This document shows, in pieces, positions 33,227 to 42,424 of a stretch of DNA of 64,000 bases; positions within the stretch are counted from its first letter, which is position 1, and every line of letters begins with the position of its first letter. This DNA comes from UBA7683 sp964397855 (GTDB taxonomy: Bacteria; Patescibacteriota; Saccharimonadia; Saccharimonadales; UBA7683), in NCBI GenBank assembly GCA_964397855.1, contig CAYNKQ010000001.1, forward strand, positions 62,001 through 126,000, written 5' to 3'. Made by a program: the position numbers and the translations under genes. The notes under the pieces are model-generated. The model saw only the letters and a program-made list of their open reading frames with translations, did no database searches and was not told the origin of the DNA.

Positions 33227-34054
33227 ATGGGGTTATTTCAAGGTAAACAGCAGTCGAAGAAGTCATCAAAAGATGATCCAGACGCTGATGTTCAGCATTT
33301 TTTTGATGAACATTTCCGCGAAGAATTGCGCAACCACGGTCGTTGGTATTTTGAAAAGATTATCACCGAAAATGCGACACTGTTTAAACAAGATCTCGAC
33401 GATGCAATTTCTGTCGTAAAAGATGAACTGAAAGAACGAATGTCTAAACAGATTGACGAACAGTTGGTCGAATTTAGCAAAGCTATGAAGGAGGCCCAAG
33501 AGACCGCTCTGGAATCTCTGGGTCACGGCGCCAAAGTCCTAGAAGAACAGCGACAACAGCTGAGTGAATCACTGCACAAAAATATCACCGACCAAGAAGC
33601 CGCTATGACCACGGTAATAAAAGATGCTCAAGATCTTGCCCTGCAGTCAATAAACCGAAGCGGCCATGCGCTTGACGAGCAGTATCAACATCTCAGTGTG
33701 GCTTTGCACAAAAATATCACCGACCAAGAGACTGCAATGGCTAACGCAGTCCAAGAAAACCAAACACACTTAGCTGCTGTGAAGGCTGTGCAAGATCAAG
33801 CATTACAGTCACTGAGCGCTACTGCCGAAGCCCTGCAAGAGCAACGGCAGCAGCTTGCCCAACTCTTGGTGAAGAACGTTGCCAATCAAGAAGCGGTATT
33901 GGTTGGTGCATTTGAGGACAATATGGCCCAGGTTGTCGAACATTATCTTCTTGGCGCACTAGGAGATCAGTACGATCTCAAGGCCCAACTCCCAGCCATT
34001 ATTAAGCAAATGGAAGACAATAAGCAGGCGATTGTGGACGACGTAAAATTATGA
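33227..34054 (+). CDS. Soluble coiled-coil protein in the place of subunit b, with three internal repeats
   Basis: A 275-residue, strongly helical, charged protein. Unlike ATP synthase b it has no N-terminal membrane anchor. The N-terminal part (VQHFFDEHFREELRNHGRWY) could bind membranes or partners. The middle holds three imperfect repeats of about 50 residues, each with a helix like LEEQRQQLSESLHKNITDQE, DEQYQHLSVALHKNITDQET or LQEQRQQLAQLLVKNVANQE; part of the repeat is near-identical in DNA too. The C-terminus overlaps the delta-like gene by 4 bases. It probably forms a peripheral stalk or a coupling rod, but what it holds on the membrane side is unknown. ATG 33227 follows AGGGTGGG; GTG 33218 is possible. 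Confidence 0.6.
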   Translation: MGLFQGKQQSKKSSKDDPDADVQHFFDEHFREELRNHGRWYFEKIITENATLFKQDLDDAISVVKDELKERMSKQIDEQLVEFSKAMKEAQETALESLGHGAKVLEEQRQQLSESLHKNITDQEAAMTTVIKDAQDLALQSINRSGHALDEQYQHLSVALHKNITDQETAMANAVQENQTHLAAVKAVQDQALQSLSATAEALQEQRQQLAQLLVKNVANQEAVLVGAFEDNMAQVVEHYLLGALGDQYDLKAQLPAIIKQMEDNKQAIVDDVKL

Positions 34055-34563
34055 ACGAACCAGTCGCAAAAACATATGAAGATTTAGTGTTGCCACTCAG
34101 CATAATAAGCAAGGTAGATGTATCCCGTTTAGTGAATGAGGTTGAGCGGATTGATAACGAACTTATTGAGGCGTCTGTTCGTGTTAAATCCGGGGTGGAT
34201 GCTCAGGCTCAGCCAGTGCTTTCAGATCAGCTTACTGATTTTCTGAATCAAAATAAGACTACTCTTAACGATAGCCGAGAGAGAGCGGCGCTAATAAAAC
34301 AACTCCGCACACTAAAAGACAGACTTCCGGTTATTCATATGACATTTGCATCTGTCGCTGATGGTGAAAGCCTCCAACAGCTTACACAGTGGCTACGGGC
34401 TTCGGTGCATTCACAAGCGGTTATTGCTTCCGGCATACAGCCTGCACTTGTTGCTGGAGTGTATATTAGGACCCCAAGTCACGTGTACGATTTTAGCCTG
34501 CGCACAAAACTTAAAGGCCAACGCGGTGCACTCGTTAAAGAACTGGAGCAGCTACGTGGCTGA
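34051..34563 (+). CDS. F1 delta-like subunit
   Basis: A 170-residue protein in the position of atpH. The C-terminal part, AVIASGIQPALVAGVYIRTP followed by HVYDFSLRTKLKGQRGALVK, follows the beta-sheet and final helix of delta/OSCP, where 'G-x-x-I-x-x-x-x-x-x-x-D-x-S' is typical. The N-terminal half is helical. It would tie the alpha3beta3 head to the coiled-coil stalk. It overlaps its neighbours on both sides (4 and 8 bases). Divergence is high, so the assignment rests on position plus the C-terminal pattern. Confidence 0.6.
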   Translation: MNEPVAKTYEDLVLPLSIISKVDVSRLVNEVERIDNELIEASVRVKSGVDAQAQPVLSDQLTDFLNQNKTTLNDSRERAALIKQLRTLKDRLPVIHMTFASVADGESLQQLTQWLRASVHSQAVIASGIQPALVAGVYIRTPSHVYDFSLRTKLKGQRGALVKELEQLRG

Positions 34564-36148
34564 GGCTAAGGTATTTGAAAGACTTGTGGCCGCTGGCAAT
34601 CCAGTCGGTGAAATTATTGGCATCGATTCATTTATGGTAAGCGTTAAAGGGCTTCAACCGACCAACGTTCACGCTACAGTGCGATTTGATGATGAAACCC
34701 GGGGCTATGTGCATCAGGTTCTTGAAGATCACGTTGTGGTTATGAAACTAGATCCGTCACCACTTCACGTTGGTGCGGTGTGTGTGATCGAAGGTCGCGA
34801 CATTATGACTCCTGTAGGTAAGAACTTTATTGGACGAGTTGTTAATGTGTTTGGTGAGCCAATTGATGGTAAAGGCCCAATTCAGCCCGATCAAGAGTGG
34901 GATGTATTTCATAATGCACCGGCTTTATATCAACGCGAACTACTTGATACACCGGTTGAGACAGGCGTAACGATTCTTGATCTTGAATATTCACTGGCCC
35001 GCGGGCAGCGCATGGCAATGCTTGGTGATAGTAAAGTTGGTAAAACGGCACTGGCGGCGCAGGTAGCTATCAATCAGAAAAACACTGATATTACCGTGAT
35101 CTACGTACTTATTGCAAAGCGTCAACATGACGTGGCAGAGCTTGTGAGCAATCTAGAAAAAAATGACGCACTCAAAAAAGCTATTGTGGTGGTAAGCAAC
35201 TCATTTCAATCACTCATTCTAACGTATTTGGTGCCGTATGTTGGCGCTGCACATGGTGAGTACTTTTGGCATAAGTGCAACATGGACACACTGGTTATTT
35301 ATGATGATCTTACGGCGCATGCCCAGGCATATCGTGAGATCTCACTGATTGCCGGGGTTTCTCCAGGTCGTGATTCATATCCAGGAGATATGTTCTACAC
35401 GCACTCCAGTTTACTTGAGCGTGGTGGTAAGACAGAATCTAACCACGCCAGCCAAACGCTTGTCCCAATCGTGTACGCACCAGGTGGTGACATTACTGCG
35501 TATCTACCAACCAACATCATGTCCATTACTGACGGACAGTGGATCCTAGACGGCCAGATCTTTAAAGATACAATGCGCCCTGCCGTAAGTACGGCTCTTT
35601 CGGTAACTCGAGTTGGTGGTGTGGGTCAAAACAAACGTCAAAAAGGACTTGCCGACCAACTTAATCTAACGCTTGCTGGTTACCGAACTGCTGAAGAATA
35701 TGCTCACTTTGGCACCGAACTCAGCCCAGACGCACAGGCTAACTACGATAAGGGTAAAGTACTCTTTAAAATAATGAACCAAGGCATTGGTGAAATCTAT
35801 AGTTTTGCCGAGCAGCAGTTTATTATGAGCATAGTGCTAAATAGTAGCCCGGAAGAAGTTATCGATATCGAACTGCTGAAAGAAAAAGTGCGTGCCTATG
35901 CATCAAGACTCCAGGAAGACGCCGATATGAAGGGTAATTTTGACGAGCTTGAAGCAGCGCTTAAGGCGGAGGTGACAACAATTGATGAAGCAAAGAAGGC
36001 TGCTCTCGAAAAGGCTGCCAAGCTCGACACCGAAAAGCAGCGTCAAACCGAAGAAGCTGAAAAAGTTGCAGCACAGTCAAACGGCTCTAGTGGATCAGAT
36101 GAGTTGGAAAGTGCACGACCTGAGCCCGCCAAAAAGGGGAAGAAGTAA
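34556..36148 (+). CDS. F1-ATPase alpha-like subunit
   Basis: A 530-residue protein starting at GTG 34556 with GGAG upstream; a longer frame back to 34346 runs through the delta gene and is not used. The nucleotide-binding domain has GDSKVGKTALAAQ (canonical alpha is GDRQTGKT), VIYDDLTAHAQAYREISLIA, SPGRDSYPGDMFYTHSSLLE and SVTRVGGVGQ, where the Arg reaches the beta active site. The beta-barrel N-terminal domain and C-terminal helical bundle are present. A low-complexity charged tail of about 40 residues ends the protein. As in true alpha subunits it probably binds nucleotide without turning it over. Confidence 0.9.
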   Translation: MAEAKVFERLVAAGNPVGEIIGIDSFMVSVKGLQPTNVHATVRFDDETRGYVHQVLEDHVVVMKLDPSPLHVGAVCVIEGRDIMTPVGKNFIGRVVNVFGEPIDGKGPIQPDQEWDVFHNAPALYQRELLDTPVETGVTILDLEYSLARGQRMAMLGDSKVGKTALAAQVAINQKNTDITVIYVLIAKRQHDVAELVSNLEKNDALKKAIVVVSNSFQSLILTYLVPYVGAAHGEYFWHKCNMDTLVIYDDLTAHAQAYREISLIAGVSPGRDSYPGDMFYTHSSLLERGGKTESNHASQTLVPIVYAPGGDITAYLPTNIMSITDGQWILDGQIFKDTMRPAVSTALSVTRVGGVGQNKRQKGLADQLNLTLAGYRTAEEYAHFGTELSPDAQANYDKGKVLFKIMNQGIGEIYSFAEQQFIMSIVLNSSPEEVIDIELLKEKVRAYASRLQEDADMKGNFDELEAALKAEVTTIDEAKKAALEKAAKLDTEKQRQTEEAEKVAAQSNGSSGSDELESARPEPAKKGKK

Positions 36149-37015
36149 ATGCGCCGTCCACTTGAAATTAAAGCAGAAGAAGCCTCGGTTCGATCAGTAG
36201 TGAGTTTGACATCAGCACTCGAAACGCTCAGTAGTATGCAGATCGCCAAGACCAAGAATAAAGTGATGATTAGTAACCAGTTTTTCGATGAAGTCTGGAA
36301 CATCTACAAGCAAATTCGTGTTGATGTGTTGTTTAATTTTGGTCGCAGTGTTGAAGAAAAAGCCATCGACAAAGAACTGCTCATTCTTATTACTGCGAAG
36401 GGTGGTTTAAGCGGAGATATCGACCAGCGACTGATCCGCAAAGTTGTGGAACGGTATAATGAAGCCAAAAATGACGTGCTAGTAATTGGCCATCATGGCG
36501 CACTAAAATTGAAGCAATCGCACATAGATTACACCTACTACTTTGAGCTACCCGAACGAGACTATATTAACGTTGACCCGCTAATGGACATTACCAGAAA
36601 GTATTCCAAGAGTCGCATCTTCTACCAGCACTATATTTCGCTTTCGCAGCAAGAAATTAAAGACGTTGATCTGAGCGAAGTTGTTTCTAGCAAGGGTCGT
36701 GTGGCGGATCTCTCTATTGTAGACAAAGACATGGTAACTGAAAAAACACATATTTTTGAACCAAGTTCGTATGCGGTTGCGGCTTACCTTGAAAATTCAA
36801 TTTTGCGCTTGACGATTTCGCAGTTTATTTACGACAGTCGTCTTGCGCAGGTTGCAAGTCGCTTCAAAGCCATGTCGGCTGCTAAAGAACGCTCGATTGC
36901 TAATGCGGCTGAACTGCATACCGAATACAACCGAGCCAAGCGCAGCCAGGTTGATACTAGGCTGAAGGAATCATTGGCTGGACTCAAGAAAATACGTGCA
37001 GGAGGAGCAGAATAA
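36149..37015 (+). CDS. F1-ATPase gamma-like subunit
   Basis: A 288-residue protein between alpha and beta, the usual length and place of gamma. The N-terminal helix (RSVVSLTSALETLSSMQIAK) and C-terminal helix (RLAQVASRFKAMSAAKERSI, then ANAAELHTEYNRAKRSQVDT) would form the coiled-coil shaft. The Rossmann-like middle has LLILITAKGGLSGDIDQRLI, matching the 'TSD-x-GLCGG-x-N' region of canonical gamma with changes. The rotor shaft is therefore conserved, meaning that rotation is probably retained. It follows alpha directly, and its stop overlaps the beta start (TAATG). Confidence 0.85.
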   Translation: MRRPLEIKAEEASVRSVVSLTSALETLSSMQIAKTKNKVMISNQFFDEVWNIYKQIRVDVLFNFGRSVEEKAIDKELLILITAKGGLSGDIDQRLIRKVVERYNEAKNDVLVIGHHGALKLKQSHIDYTYYFELPERDYINVDPLMDITRKYSKSRIFYQHYISLSQQEIKDVDLSEVVSSKGRVADLSIVDKDMVTEKTHIFEPSSYAVAAYLENSILRLTISQFIYDSRLAQVASRFKAMSAAKERSIANAAELHTEYNRAKRSQVDTRLKESLAGLKKIRAGGAE

Positions 37016-38439
37016 TGAGCGATCAGACAGTATATAAAAAGGGTGTTATTCGTGCCCTAAAGGGTCTGGTTATTAAGGTTCAGTTTGATGAAGATATACC
37101 TGATATTAACGAGATGCTCTACGTTGATAATGAAAAGAAATCACCCTTACTTGTGAGCAGCCTGGCTCACGGTGATATCGCAATTTGTTTGAACATTGGC
37201 GGTGACTACAGTATTCAAAAAGGCGAGGCTGTAACGCGCAGTGGGCGCAGCCTTGAGATTCCGGTGGGCGAAGAAATGATTGGCCGAGTTTGGGACGCTA
37301 TGGGGCGTCCAATTGACGGCAAACCACAACTAGACCAAGCTGTGCTGGATAAGATGGTTATGCGCCCAATCTTCTCGCCCGCGTTTCAAGAAACAAGCCT
37401 AGAGAATCACTCTGATGACGTACTTGAAACGGGCCTAAAAGTACTCGATTTCTTTACCCCGTTTGTTAAGGGTCGCAAGATTGGTATTGTTGGTGGCGCT
37501 GGTGTAGGTAAGACCGTGCTGACAATGGAAATTATTAACAACGTAGCAGTTGGTTCGGGCGCGATTAGTATGTTTGCTGGTATTGGCGAACGCATTCGTG
37601 AGGGCCATGAGCTTTACAAAACCCTTGGTGATAACGATCTGCTCAAAACAACCGCAATGTTTTTTGGTCAAATGAATGAAAATCCAGTTCAACGAAGCCT
37701 GATTGGTCTAAGCGCAATCACACTAGCTGAGTATTTCCGTGACGATATGAAAAAAGACGTACTGCTATTTGCCGACAACATGTACCGGTATATTCAGGCA
37801 AAAAACGAAGTTTCAACTATCATTGACCAAACTCCGGCTGAAGGTGGGTATCAGCCAACGGTGTTCTCTGATGTCAAAACGTTCCAAGATCGCTTAGCAA
37901 GTAATGCTAACGGCTCCATTACTGCCCTGCAAACCATTTATGTGCCTGCTGATGACCTTTCGGATCCCGCGGTGCAAATGATCCAGCACGAACTCGACAG
38001 TACTATTGTGCTTTCGCGTGCGGTTGCTGCGCAGGGTATTCGTCCGGCAGTAGACATTCTAGCTTCGAAGTCGAGCCTGCTTACTCCTGAAGTTGTTGGT
38101 GAGCGTCATTATGATCTGGCAACACGTGCTACCGCGATTTTACAAAAGTACGAGTCGCTCAAAGGAATTATTGCGATTATTGGTGAATCTGAGCTTTCCA
38201 CTGAAGACCGCGACGATTACAATAAGGCAAAACAGCTCATTGAATTCTTCAAGCAGCGATTCAACGTGATGGAAAAGGTAACGGGTGTACCAGGAGAGCA
38301 CATGACTCGTGAAAAAACGCTCGACGGTGTTGAAGAAATTATCGGAAAGAGCCAACAGGCAGGTCCGCCAGCCGAGGCTGCGGTAGTAAACGAAGCTCCT
38401 CAGCCGGCTGAATCACCCGAAAACAAAGAGGCTAGCTAG
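37015..38439 (+). CDS. F1-ATPase beta-like catalytic subunit
   Basis: A 474-residue protein. Catalytic features are intact: GGAGVGKTVLTMEIINN (P-loop), GIGERIREGHELYKTL (catalytic Glu after GER), VLLFADNMYRYIQAKNEVS (Walker B Asp), YVPADDLSDPA, and GESELSTEDRDDYNKAKQL in place of the DELSEED lever that pushes on gamma. GGYQPTVF is canonical. ATP hydrolysis or synthesis chemistry is therefore likely. The C-terminus carries a 30-residue Pro/Ala/Glu tail not found in standard beta. Rotary function is inferred with the gamma-like gene. Confidence 0.93.
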   Translation: MSDQTVYKKGVIRALKGLVIKVQFDEDIPDINEMLYVDNEKKSPLLVSSLAHGDIAICLNIGGDYSIQKGEAVTRSGRSLEIPVGEEMIGRVWDAMGRPIDGKPQLDQAVLDKMVMRPIFSPAFQETSLENHSDDVLETGLKVLDFFTPFVKGRKIGIVGGAGVGKTVLTMEIINNVAVGSGAISMFAGIGERIREGHELYKTLGDNDLLKTTAMFFGQMNENPVQRSLIGLSAITLAEYFRDDMKKDVLLFADNMYRYIQAKNEVSTIIDQTPAEGGYQPTVFSDVKTFQDRLASNANGSITALQTIYVPADDLSDPAVQMIQHELDSTIVLSRAVAAQGIRPAVDILASKSSLLTPEVVGERHYDLATRATAILQKYESLKGIIAIIGESELSTEDRDDYNKAKQLIEFFKQRFNVMEKVTGVPGEHMTREKTLDGVEEIIGKSQQAGPPAEAAVVNEAPQPAESPENKEAS

Positions 38440-38751
38440 GTGGCCGACAATGCGTCAGTTCCAGCCACCGAAGAAGCCGAGCAGGTGGCGGTTAACACTG
38501 GCGGCAAGCCAACAATAGCCGTTAAAGTGTATGCCCCGTTTAAAGTGTACTTTGAAGGCTCTGCTTACAGTCTTAGCGCAGTTAACGCAACCGGGCCGTT
38601 CGATATTCTGCCCGGACACCATAACTTTTTGTGCATGCTCGTGCCATGCGATCTTGTAGTGGTGACACCAAAAGAACGTAAAGTAGTTAAAATATCACGA
38701 GCACTAATGCATGTAAAAGCCGACAGTGTTTCAGTTTTTGTAGATGTGTAG
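38440..38751 (+). CDS. F1 epsilon-like subunit, beta-sandwich only
   Basis: A 103-residue protein starting at GTG immediately after the beta stop. After a 25-residue acidic leader, VKVYAPFKVYFEGSAYSLSA, GPFDILPGHHNFLCML and VKISRALMHVKADSVSVFVD reproduce the epsilon N-terminal sandwich (FDILPGH is the hallmark). The C-terminal two-helix inhibitory domain is missing, so the ATPase lacks that brake. Last gene of the operon. Confidence 0.8.
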   Translation: MADNASVPATEEAEQVAVNTGGKPTIAVKVYAPFKVYFEGSAYSLSAVNATGPFDILPGHHNFLCMLVPCDLVVVTPKERKVVKISRALMHVKADSVSVFVDV

Positions 38752-38756
38752 TAGCG

Positions 38757-39782
38757 CTAGTTTGTTATGAAGTAATCAAACGCAAAGGTCTGGTTGGCGG
38801 GTGCGGCGTTGGCGCTGCAAACACTAAATTCTGTATTAGTACGAGTTGCATAATACTGGGTTTGGCCAGCAGCAGCACCAACAGGGCTAATCATAACGTG
38901 TGGATTATTAGTGAATCGCTGGTTGAACTTTATTTGTATAAAGCAGCCTGGAGTTGGGTTATTGCCGGTGTTGATGTTGACTGTTCCAGATGTGTCAGAG
39001 CCATCAACGGAGGCCGAGCCGCCGCCGCCTAGTACGCCGCCATTGATGGTTCGACTTGGCGCTGGTCCAGCAAAACTAATATGGTTAGGCACCTGCAGGA
39101 CACCGTTTCCGCTAATAATGAGCCGGGTAACGGTAATTTGTGATGCAGTTATGGCACCGCTAAATGATGACGTGCCCGAAACGCTTAAGTCTCGCAGGGT
39201 GGTACTGCCTTGCACTGCGGTATTAGTTGCAACTTGTAAACTATTAATTTGGGCTTCACCAAGATTTGAGGCGCCGGAAATAGTCAGACTTGGCCCCTGG
39301 ATACTGCCGCCGGTCTGGAGGTTTCCGGCCACGTTGAGGTTGCCACGCATCAGAGTTTGGCCGGCAATAATGGCGTTCCCCTGAATTGTTAAAGTCTGAG
39401 AAGTATTACCAACAGAGGCATCAGTGTTGGTAAGTTGCTTAAGCGCTTCTTCGGTGAGTTCTTGGGCCGCAATGCTTGATTCTGGTGTAGTCTTTTTGCT
39501 ATTCAAGTAGTTTACCGTTGAGATCGCCCCAGAAATTACGAGTAATAGCACAAAAACCAAGAAATACACATTTACCTTACGGAAGAAGCGCTTAATTCTA
39601 GAACCTTTTTTAGGTTGTGGCTCTTCTATGTGCGTACCTGATTCAACATCAGAGGCTACCTGCTCGTCATGTTCTCTTTCAAGATCATCAGGAGTACGAC
39701 TCAGCGCATCAACTGGAGCTTGAGGTACGTCGTTTACTGGCTGGCTTTCAGTGTTTTGAGGGGTGTTCTCTTCAGAATCCAT
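38757..39782 (-). CDS. Single-pass surface protein with beta-solenoid outside domain
   Basis: A 341-residue protein starting at ATG 39782 (MDSEENTPQN). A longer frame exists, but its N-terminus overlaps the divergent gene. Acidic cytoplasmic segment 1-75, basic patch (KKGSRIKRFFRKVN), transmembrane segment (VYFLVFVLLLVISGAISTV), then repeats such as GNAIIAGQTLMRGNLNVAGN and LQTGGSIQGPSLTISGASN typical of a beta-solenoid. It ends with a small domain (GCFIQIKFNQRFTNNPHVMI ... NQTFAFDYFITN) seen on CPR surface proteins. It converges with the epsilon-like gene, 5 bases apart. Confidence 0.7.
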   Translation of the reverse strand: MDSEENTPQNTESQPVNDVPQAPVDALSRTPDDLEREHDEQVASDVESGTHIEEPQPKKGSRIKRFFRKVNVYFLVFVLLLVISGAISTVNYLNSKKTTPESSIAAQELTEEALKQLTNTDASVGNTSQTLTIQGNAIIAGQTLMRGNLNVAGNLQTGGSIQGPSLTISGASNLGEAQINSLQVATNTAVQGSTTLRDLSVSGTSSFSGAITASQITVTRLIISGNGVLQVPNHISFAGPAPSRTINGGVLGGGGSASVDGSDTSGTVNINTGNNPTPGCFIQIKFNQRFTNNPHVMISPVGAAAGQTQYYATRTNTEFSVCSANAAPANQTFAFDYFITN

Positions 39783-39864
39783 AGTACTTGCGTTTTTACG
39801 TTTATGCTTTAATGTATAGCTTACTATACTTGCTAGTCTGGCGCCAGTTGTGCTTTTACTGATC

Positions 39865-40635
39865 ATGCGCGATAATAAGCACGTAAAGCTTATGCAAAAA
39901 AGACGAACGTGGATATATTCAAAATCTATGCTGCTTGTAGCAGTATTTATTACCATCAGCAGCTCAAATTCAGTGCTGGCTACGATCTCGTCTTCGGCCA
40001 ATTACCAGATGACCGAAAGCGGATTTGGCTCAGGGCTAAACCAAGAGAGTTGCTCTGAGCAGTACTGTGCTAGAGCATCCATCGGTGATTTAGCAGTTGG
40101 TGAAAGTGCAAGTAATGGTGGCTCGGCAACGTTTGGTTCGATCACGAGTGATGAGCCAGTACTTGAAGTTATTGTTGACCCAGGAGAGTCTAACCTGGGT
40201 ATCTTAAGCACGGAACGAACGGCTACAAAAACCACAGTAATAAGAATTCGTAATCATTTAAGCGAAGGCTATGTGCTGCAAATTGTAGGTGATCCGCCCA
40301 AGTATGGTGGACATAAACTAAATACGCCGTCCACCCCAACCAGTTCAGCTCCGGGTACTGAACAGTTTGGTATTAACGCTGCGCTCAACACGGTGCCAAG
40401 CGTTGGGGCTAGTGTTCAGCAGATACCATCTGGCCAAACAAGCTTTGGCGTGGTCGGAGACGACTATAAGACAGCAAACTTGTTTAAGTACGTGAGTGGC
40501 GATGTGATCGCACACAGCCTGACTCAATCGGGTCAGACAAATTACACAATTAGTATGATTGTAAACGTTTCAAATGCGACTCCAGCGGGTCATTACTCGG
40601 GTGATTTTTCGGCTGTGGTAGTGCCATATTACTAG
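39865..40635 (+). CDS. Secreted surface protein, family 1 member a
   Basis: About 256 residues with a signal peptide (SMLLVAVFITISSSNSVLA). The mature part holds SAPGTEQFGINAALNTVP and ends TPAGHYSGDFSAVVVPYY, both shared with three other secreted proteins downstream (40777, 42504, 45727). That C-terminal pattern resembles WxL-type cell-wall domains in overall layout, without clear WxL motifs. ATG 39865, ATG 39892 or GTG 39850 could start it; a TATACT lies near 39826. Likely a cell-surface subunit. Confidence 0.65.
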   Translation: MRDNKHVKLMQKRRTWIYSKSMLLVAVFITISSSNSVLATISSSANYQMTESGFGSGLNQESCSEQYCARASIGDLAVGESASNGGSATFGSITSDEPVLEVIVDPGESNLGILSTERTATKTTVIRIRNHLSEGYVLQIVGDPPKYGGHKLNTPSTPTSSAPGTEQFGINAALNTVPSVGASVQQIPSGQTSFGVVGDDYKTANLFKYVSGDVIAHSLTQSGQTNYTISMIVNVSNATPAGHYSGDFSAVVVPYY

Positions 40636-40696
40636 TATTATCATCTGTAGAACAGCAACAATAAAGAAGGTTATGAAATATTGTTAAAATTACCTA

Positions 40697-40726
40697 TTGC
40701 GTTACTAATACTGCTAATGCTAGAAT
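40697..40726 (+). promoter_or_regulatory. Promoter of the major surface protein gene
   Basis: TTGCGT (40697-40702) and TAGAAT (40721-40726) spaced 18 bases apart, followed by a leader with AAGGAG before the ATG at 40777. This is a conventional leadered promoter, unlike many others here. Confidence 0.5.
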
Positions 40727-40776
40727 ACGCGTGTACCCCGTAAAATAAAAAAGAAACAAAAAGGAGATATATACGT

Positions 40777-42384
40777 ATGTATAAAATACAATCAATTGCT
40801 CGGCGTGGTATGGCGCTCGGTGCAGCGGTTGCTATCTTGGTAGCAACGGTGATGCCAGGGGTGGCATTCGCTGATGCACTGAATCCGCTTACCGAGCGTT
40901 CATTGCTGCTTTCCAGTTCCGCACCTGGTTTCCAGAACACAGATGGTGCTGGGAACCCAACCTATGCCCCTCCAGGGTCTGGTCCAAACGGTCAAAAAAC
41001 CGGCGAAACATTCACCTTTAAGGTAAGTACAGACAGTACCACTGCCCCAAAAGTTGAAGGTATAACTTTGCAATACTGTACTGGTGCGGCAGGAAATTGT
41101 AAGGCACCTGGTGATAACAGGGGTGACTCTCGTGATGGTGTGGCTCCGTCAACATACAGTGGCGTTGGCCCATACGAAGATGGTCGTGAGACAAATGCTC
41201 AGGCCCACTCAAGTAACAGAAGCGACCTTGATGTTGTTGGCACATTCACACAAGGTTCTGGCGCGGGCACATTCCAAGTACTTGTTAACGGTTCAGCCGC
41301 TGGTACATGGACTATGACGTCACAAAACGCAGAAGATACCGCACACTCAGGTGAGCTTACAGGAAAGAAGAACCTAATCCGTCTTATTGAAAGCACTGGT
41401 GGTATTTCACCAGCAGCTGGTGATGTGGTAACGGTCGTGTTCACAGCTTCGAGCGGTGCGTATATTACAAACCCAGGAAGTGGTGCATTCTTCGTAAAGA
41501 TCAACACTTACAAGACAGATGATCCACTCGAACAAATTCCGACTGTTCCTTATGCAACAAATACAGACATCATTGACGGCGGCGTAACTGTTGCTAACGT
41601 GATGACTGATTCGATCCACATTACTACAAAGGTTTTGGAAACTATGGCCTTCTCAGTAGGAACTCGTAACCGAGATGATGTTACTCTAAACTGTGTTGGT
41701 GGTGCAGACGCTGCCACTGGTTGTGAGGGCGTATCCGGTTATCAACACGGTACATGTGATCCGATTCAACAGGTTAACAATAACCAACTGCAGCTTGGTG
41801 ACCCAGATGCTGAATACTCTCTAGAAACAGGTAAAGCATGGTCTGTCTACTCATTCTGGCGCCTTTCATCTAACTCATCTGGTGGTGCAACAGTGTACTA
41901 CTCAGGTAATACGCTTGCTAACACCGTTGGAGATGAGATTACACATATGCCTGCAGAGGCTGCTAGTAATCCGGGTACAGAACAGTTTGGCCTTGGCTTC
42001 GTAGCCCCAACGGCTGGTTCAGCGGAGTATACGGCTGATCAGCCAGGACGAGCTGTTGACAGCTTCCCATTCCGAACACTTAATACGCAAACGTCTGGTA
42101 AGTTCGATATCCTTGATCTTCCAGCACAAACCTACACTGCTCAATATGATGAAGCGCAGGGTGGTAACATTGGTGGTACTGACTCAACAAGTCATGTATC
42201 TTCAGACGCGAAGTTCAAATTCAACAAAGCAAGTTTGACTGTTCCAGAGCCAATCGCTCAACAGAACGATCAAGTTATTAGCTGCTCAACTGCAAAAATG
42301 CGCTACGTAGCAAACATTGGTGCTGATACTCCAGCTGGTGTATACACAACCAAGGTTAACTACCTCGCAGCTCCTCAGTACTAA
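40777..42384 (+). CDS. Candidate major surface (S-layer-like) protein, family 1 member b
   Basis: A 535-residue protein with a clear signal peptide (GMALGAAVAILVATVMPGVAFA) and no other membrane segment. Gly, Ser, Thr and Asn are abundant, and Cys residues occur in pairs (YCTGAAGNCKAPG, NCVGGADAATGC). It shares NPGTEQFGLGFVAP and the ending TPAGVYTTKVNYLAAPQY with its neighbours. A strong AAAAAGGAG ribosome binding site, its own -35/-10 promoter and a strong terminator after the stop mark a highly expressed single gene. S-layer function is inferred. Confidence 0.65.
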   Translation: MYKIQSIARRGMALGAAVAILVATVMPGVAFADALNPLTERSLLLSSSAPGFQNTDGAGNPTYAPPGSGPNGQKTGETFTFKVSTDSTTAPKVEGITLQYCTGAAGNCKAPGDNRGDSRDGVAPSTYSGVGPYEDGRETNAQAHSSNRSDLDVVGTFTQGSGAGTFQVLVNGSAAGTWTMTSQNAEDTAHSGELTGKKNLIRLIESTGGISPAAGDVVTVVFTASSGAYITNPGSGAFFVKINTYKTDDPLEQIPTVPYATNTDIIDGGVTVANVMTDSIHITTKVLETMAFSVGTRNRDDVTLNCVGGADAATGCEGVSGYQHGTCDPIQQVNNNQLQLGDPDAEYSLETGKAWSVYSFWRLSSNSSGGATVYYSGNTLANTVGDEITHMPAEAASNPGTEQFGLGFVAPTAGSAEYTADQPGRAVDSFPFRTLNTQTSGKFDILDLPAQTYTAQYDEAQGGNIGGTDSTSHVSSDAKFKFNKASLTVPEPIAQQNDQVISCSTAKMRYVANIGADTPAGVYTTKVNYLAAPQY

Positions 42385-42424
42385 ATAAATCATTTAGTAA
42401 GCAGCCCGTGTAGTTCACGGACAC

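Noticed and set aside
34346..34555. Longer N-terminus for the alpha-like subunit
   Set aside because: This extension is read from the delta-like gene in another frame; GTG 34556 with GGAG upstream and homology from AEAKVFERL fits better.
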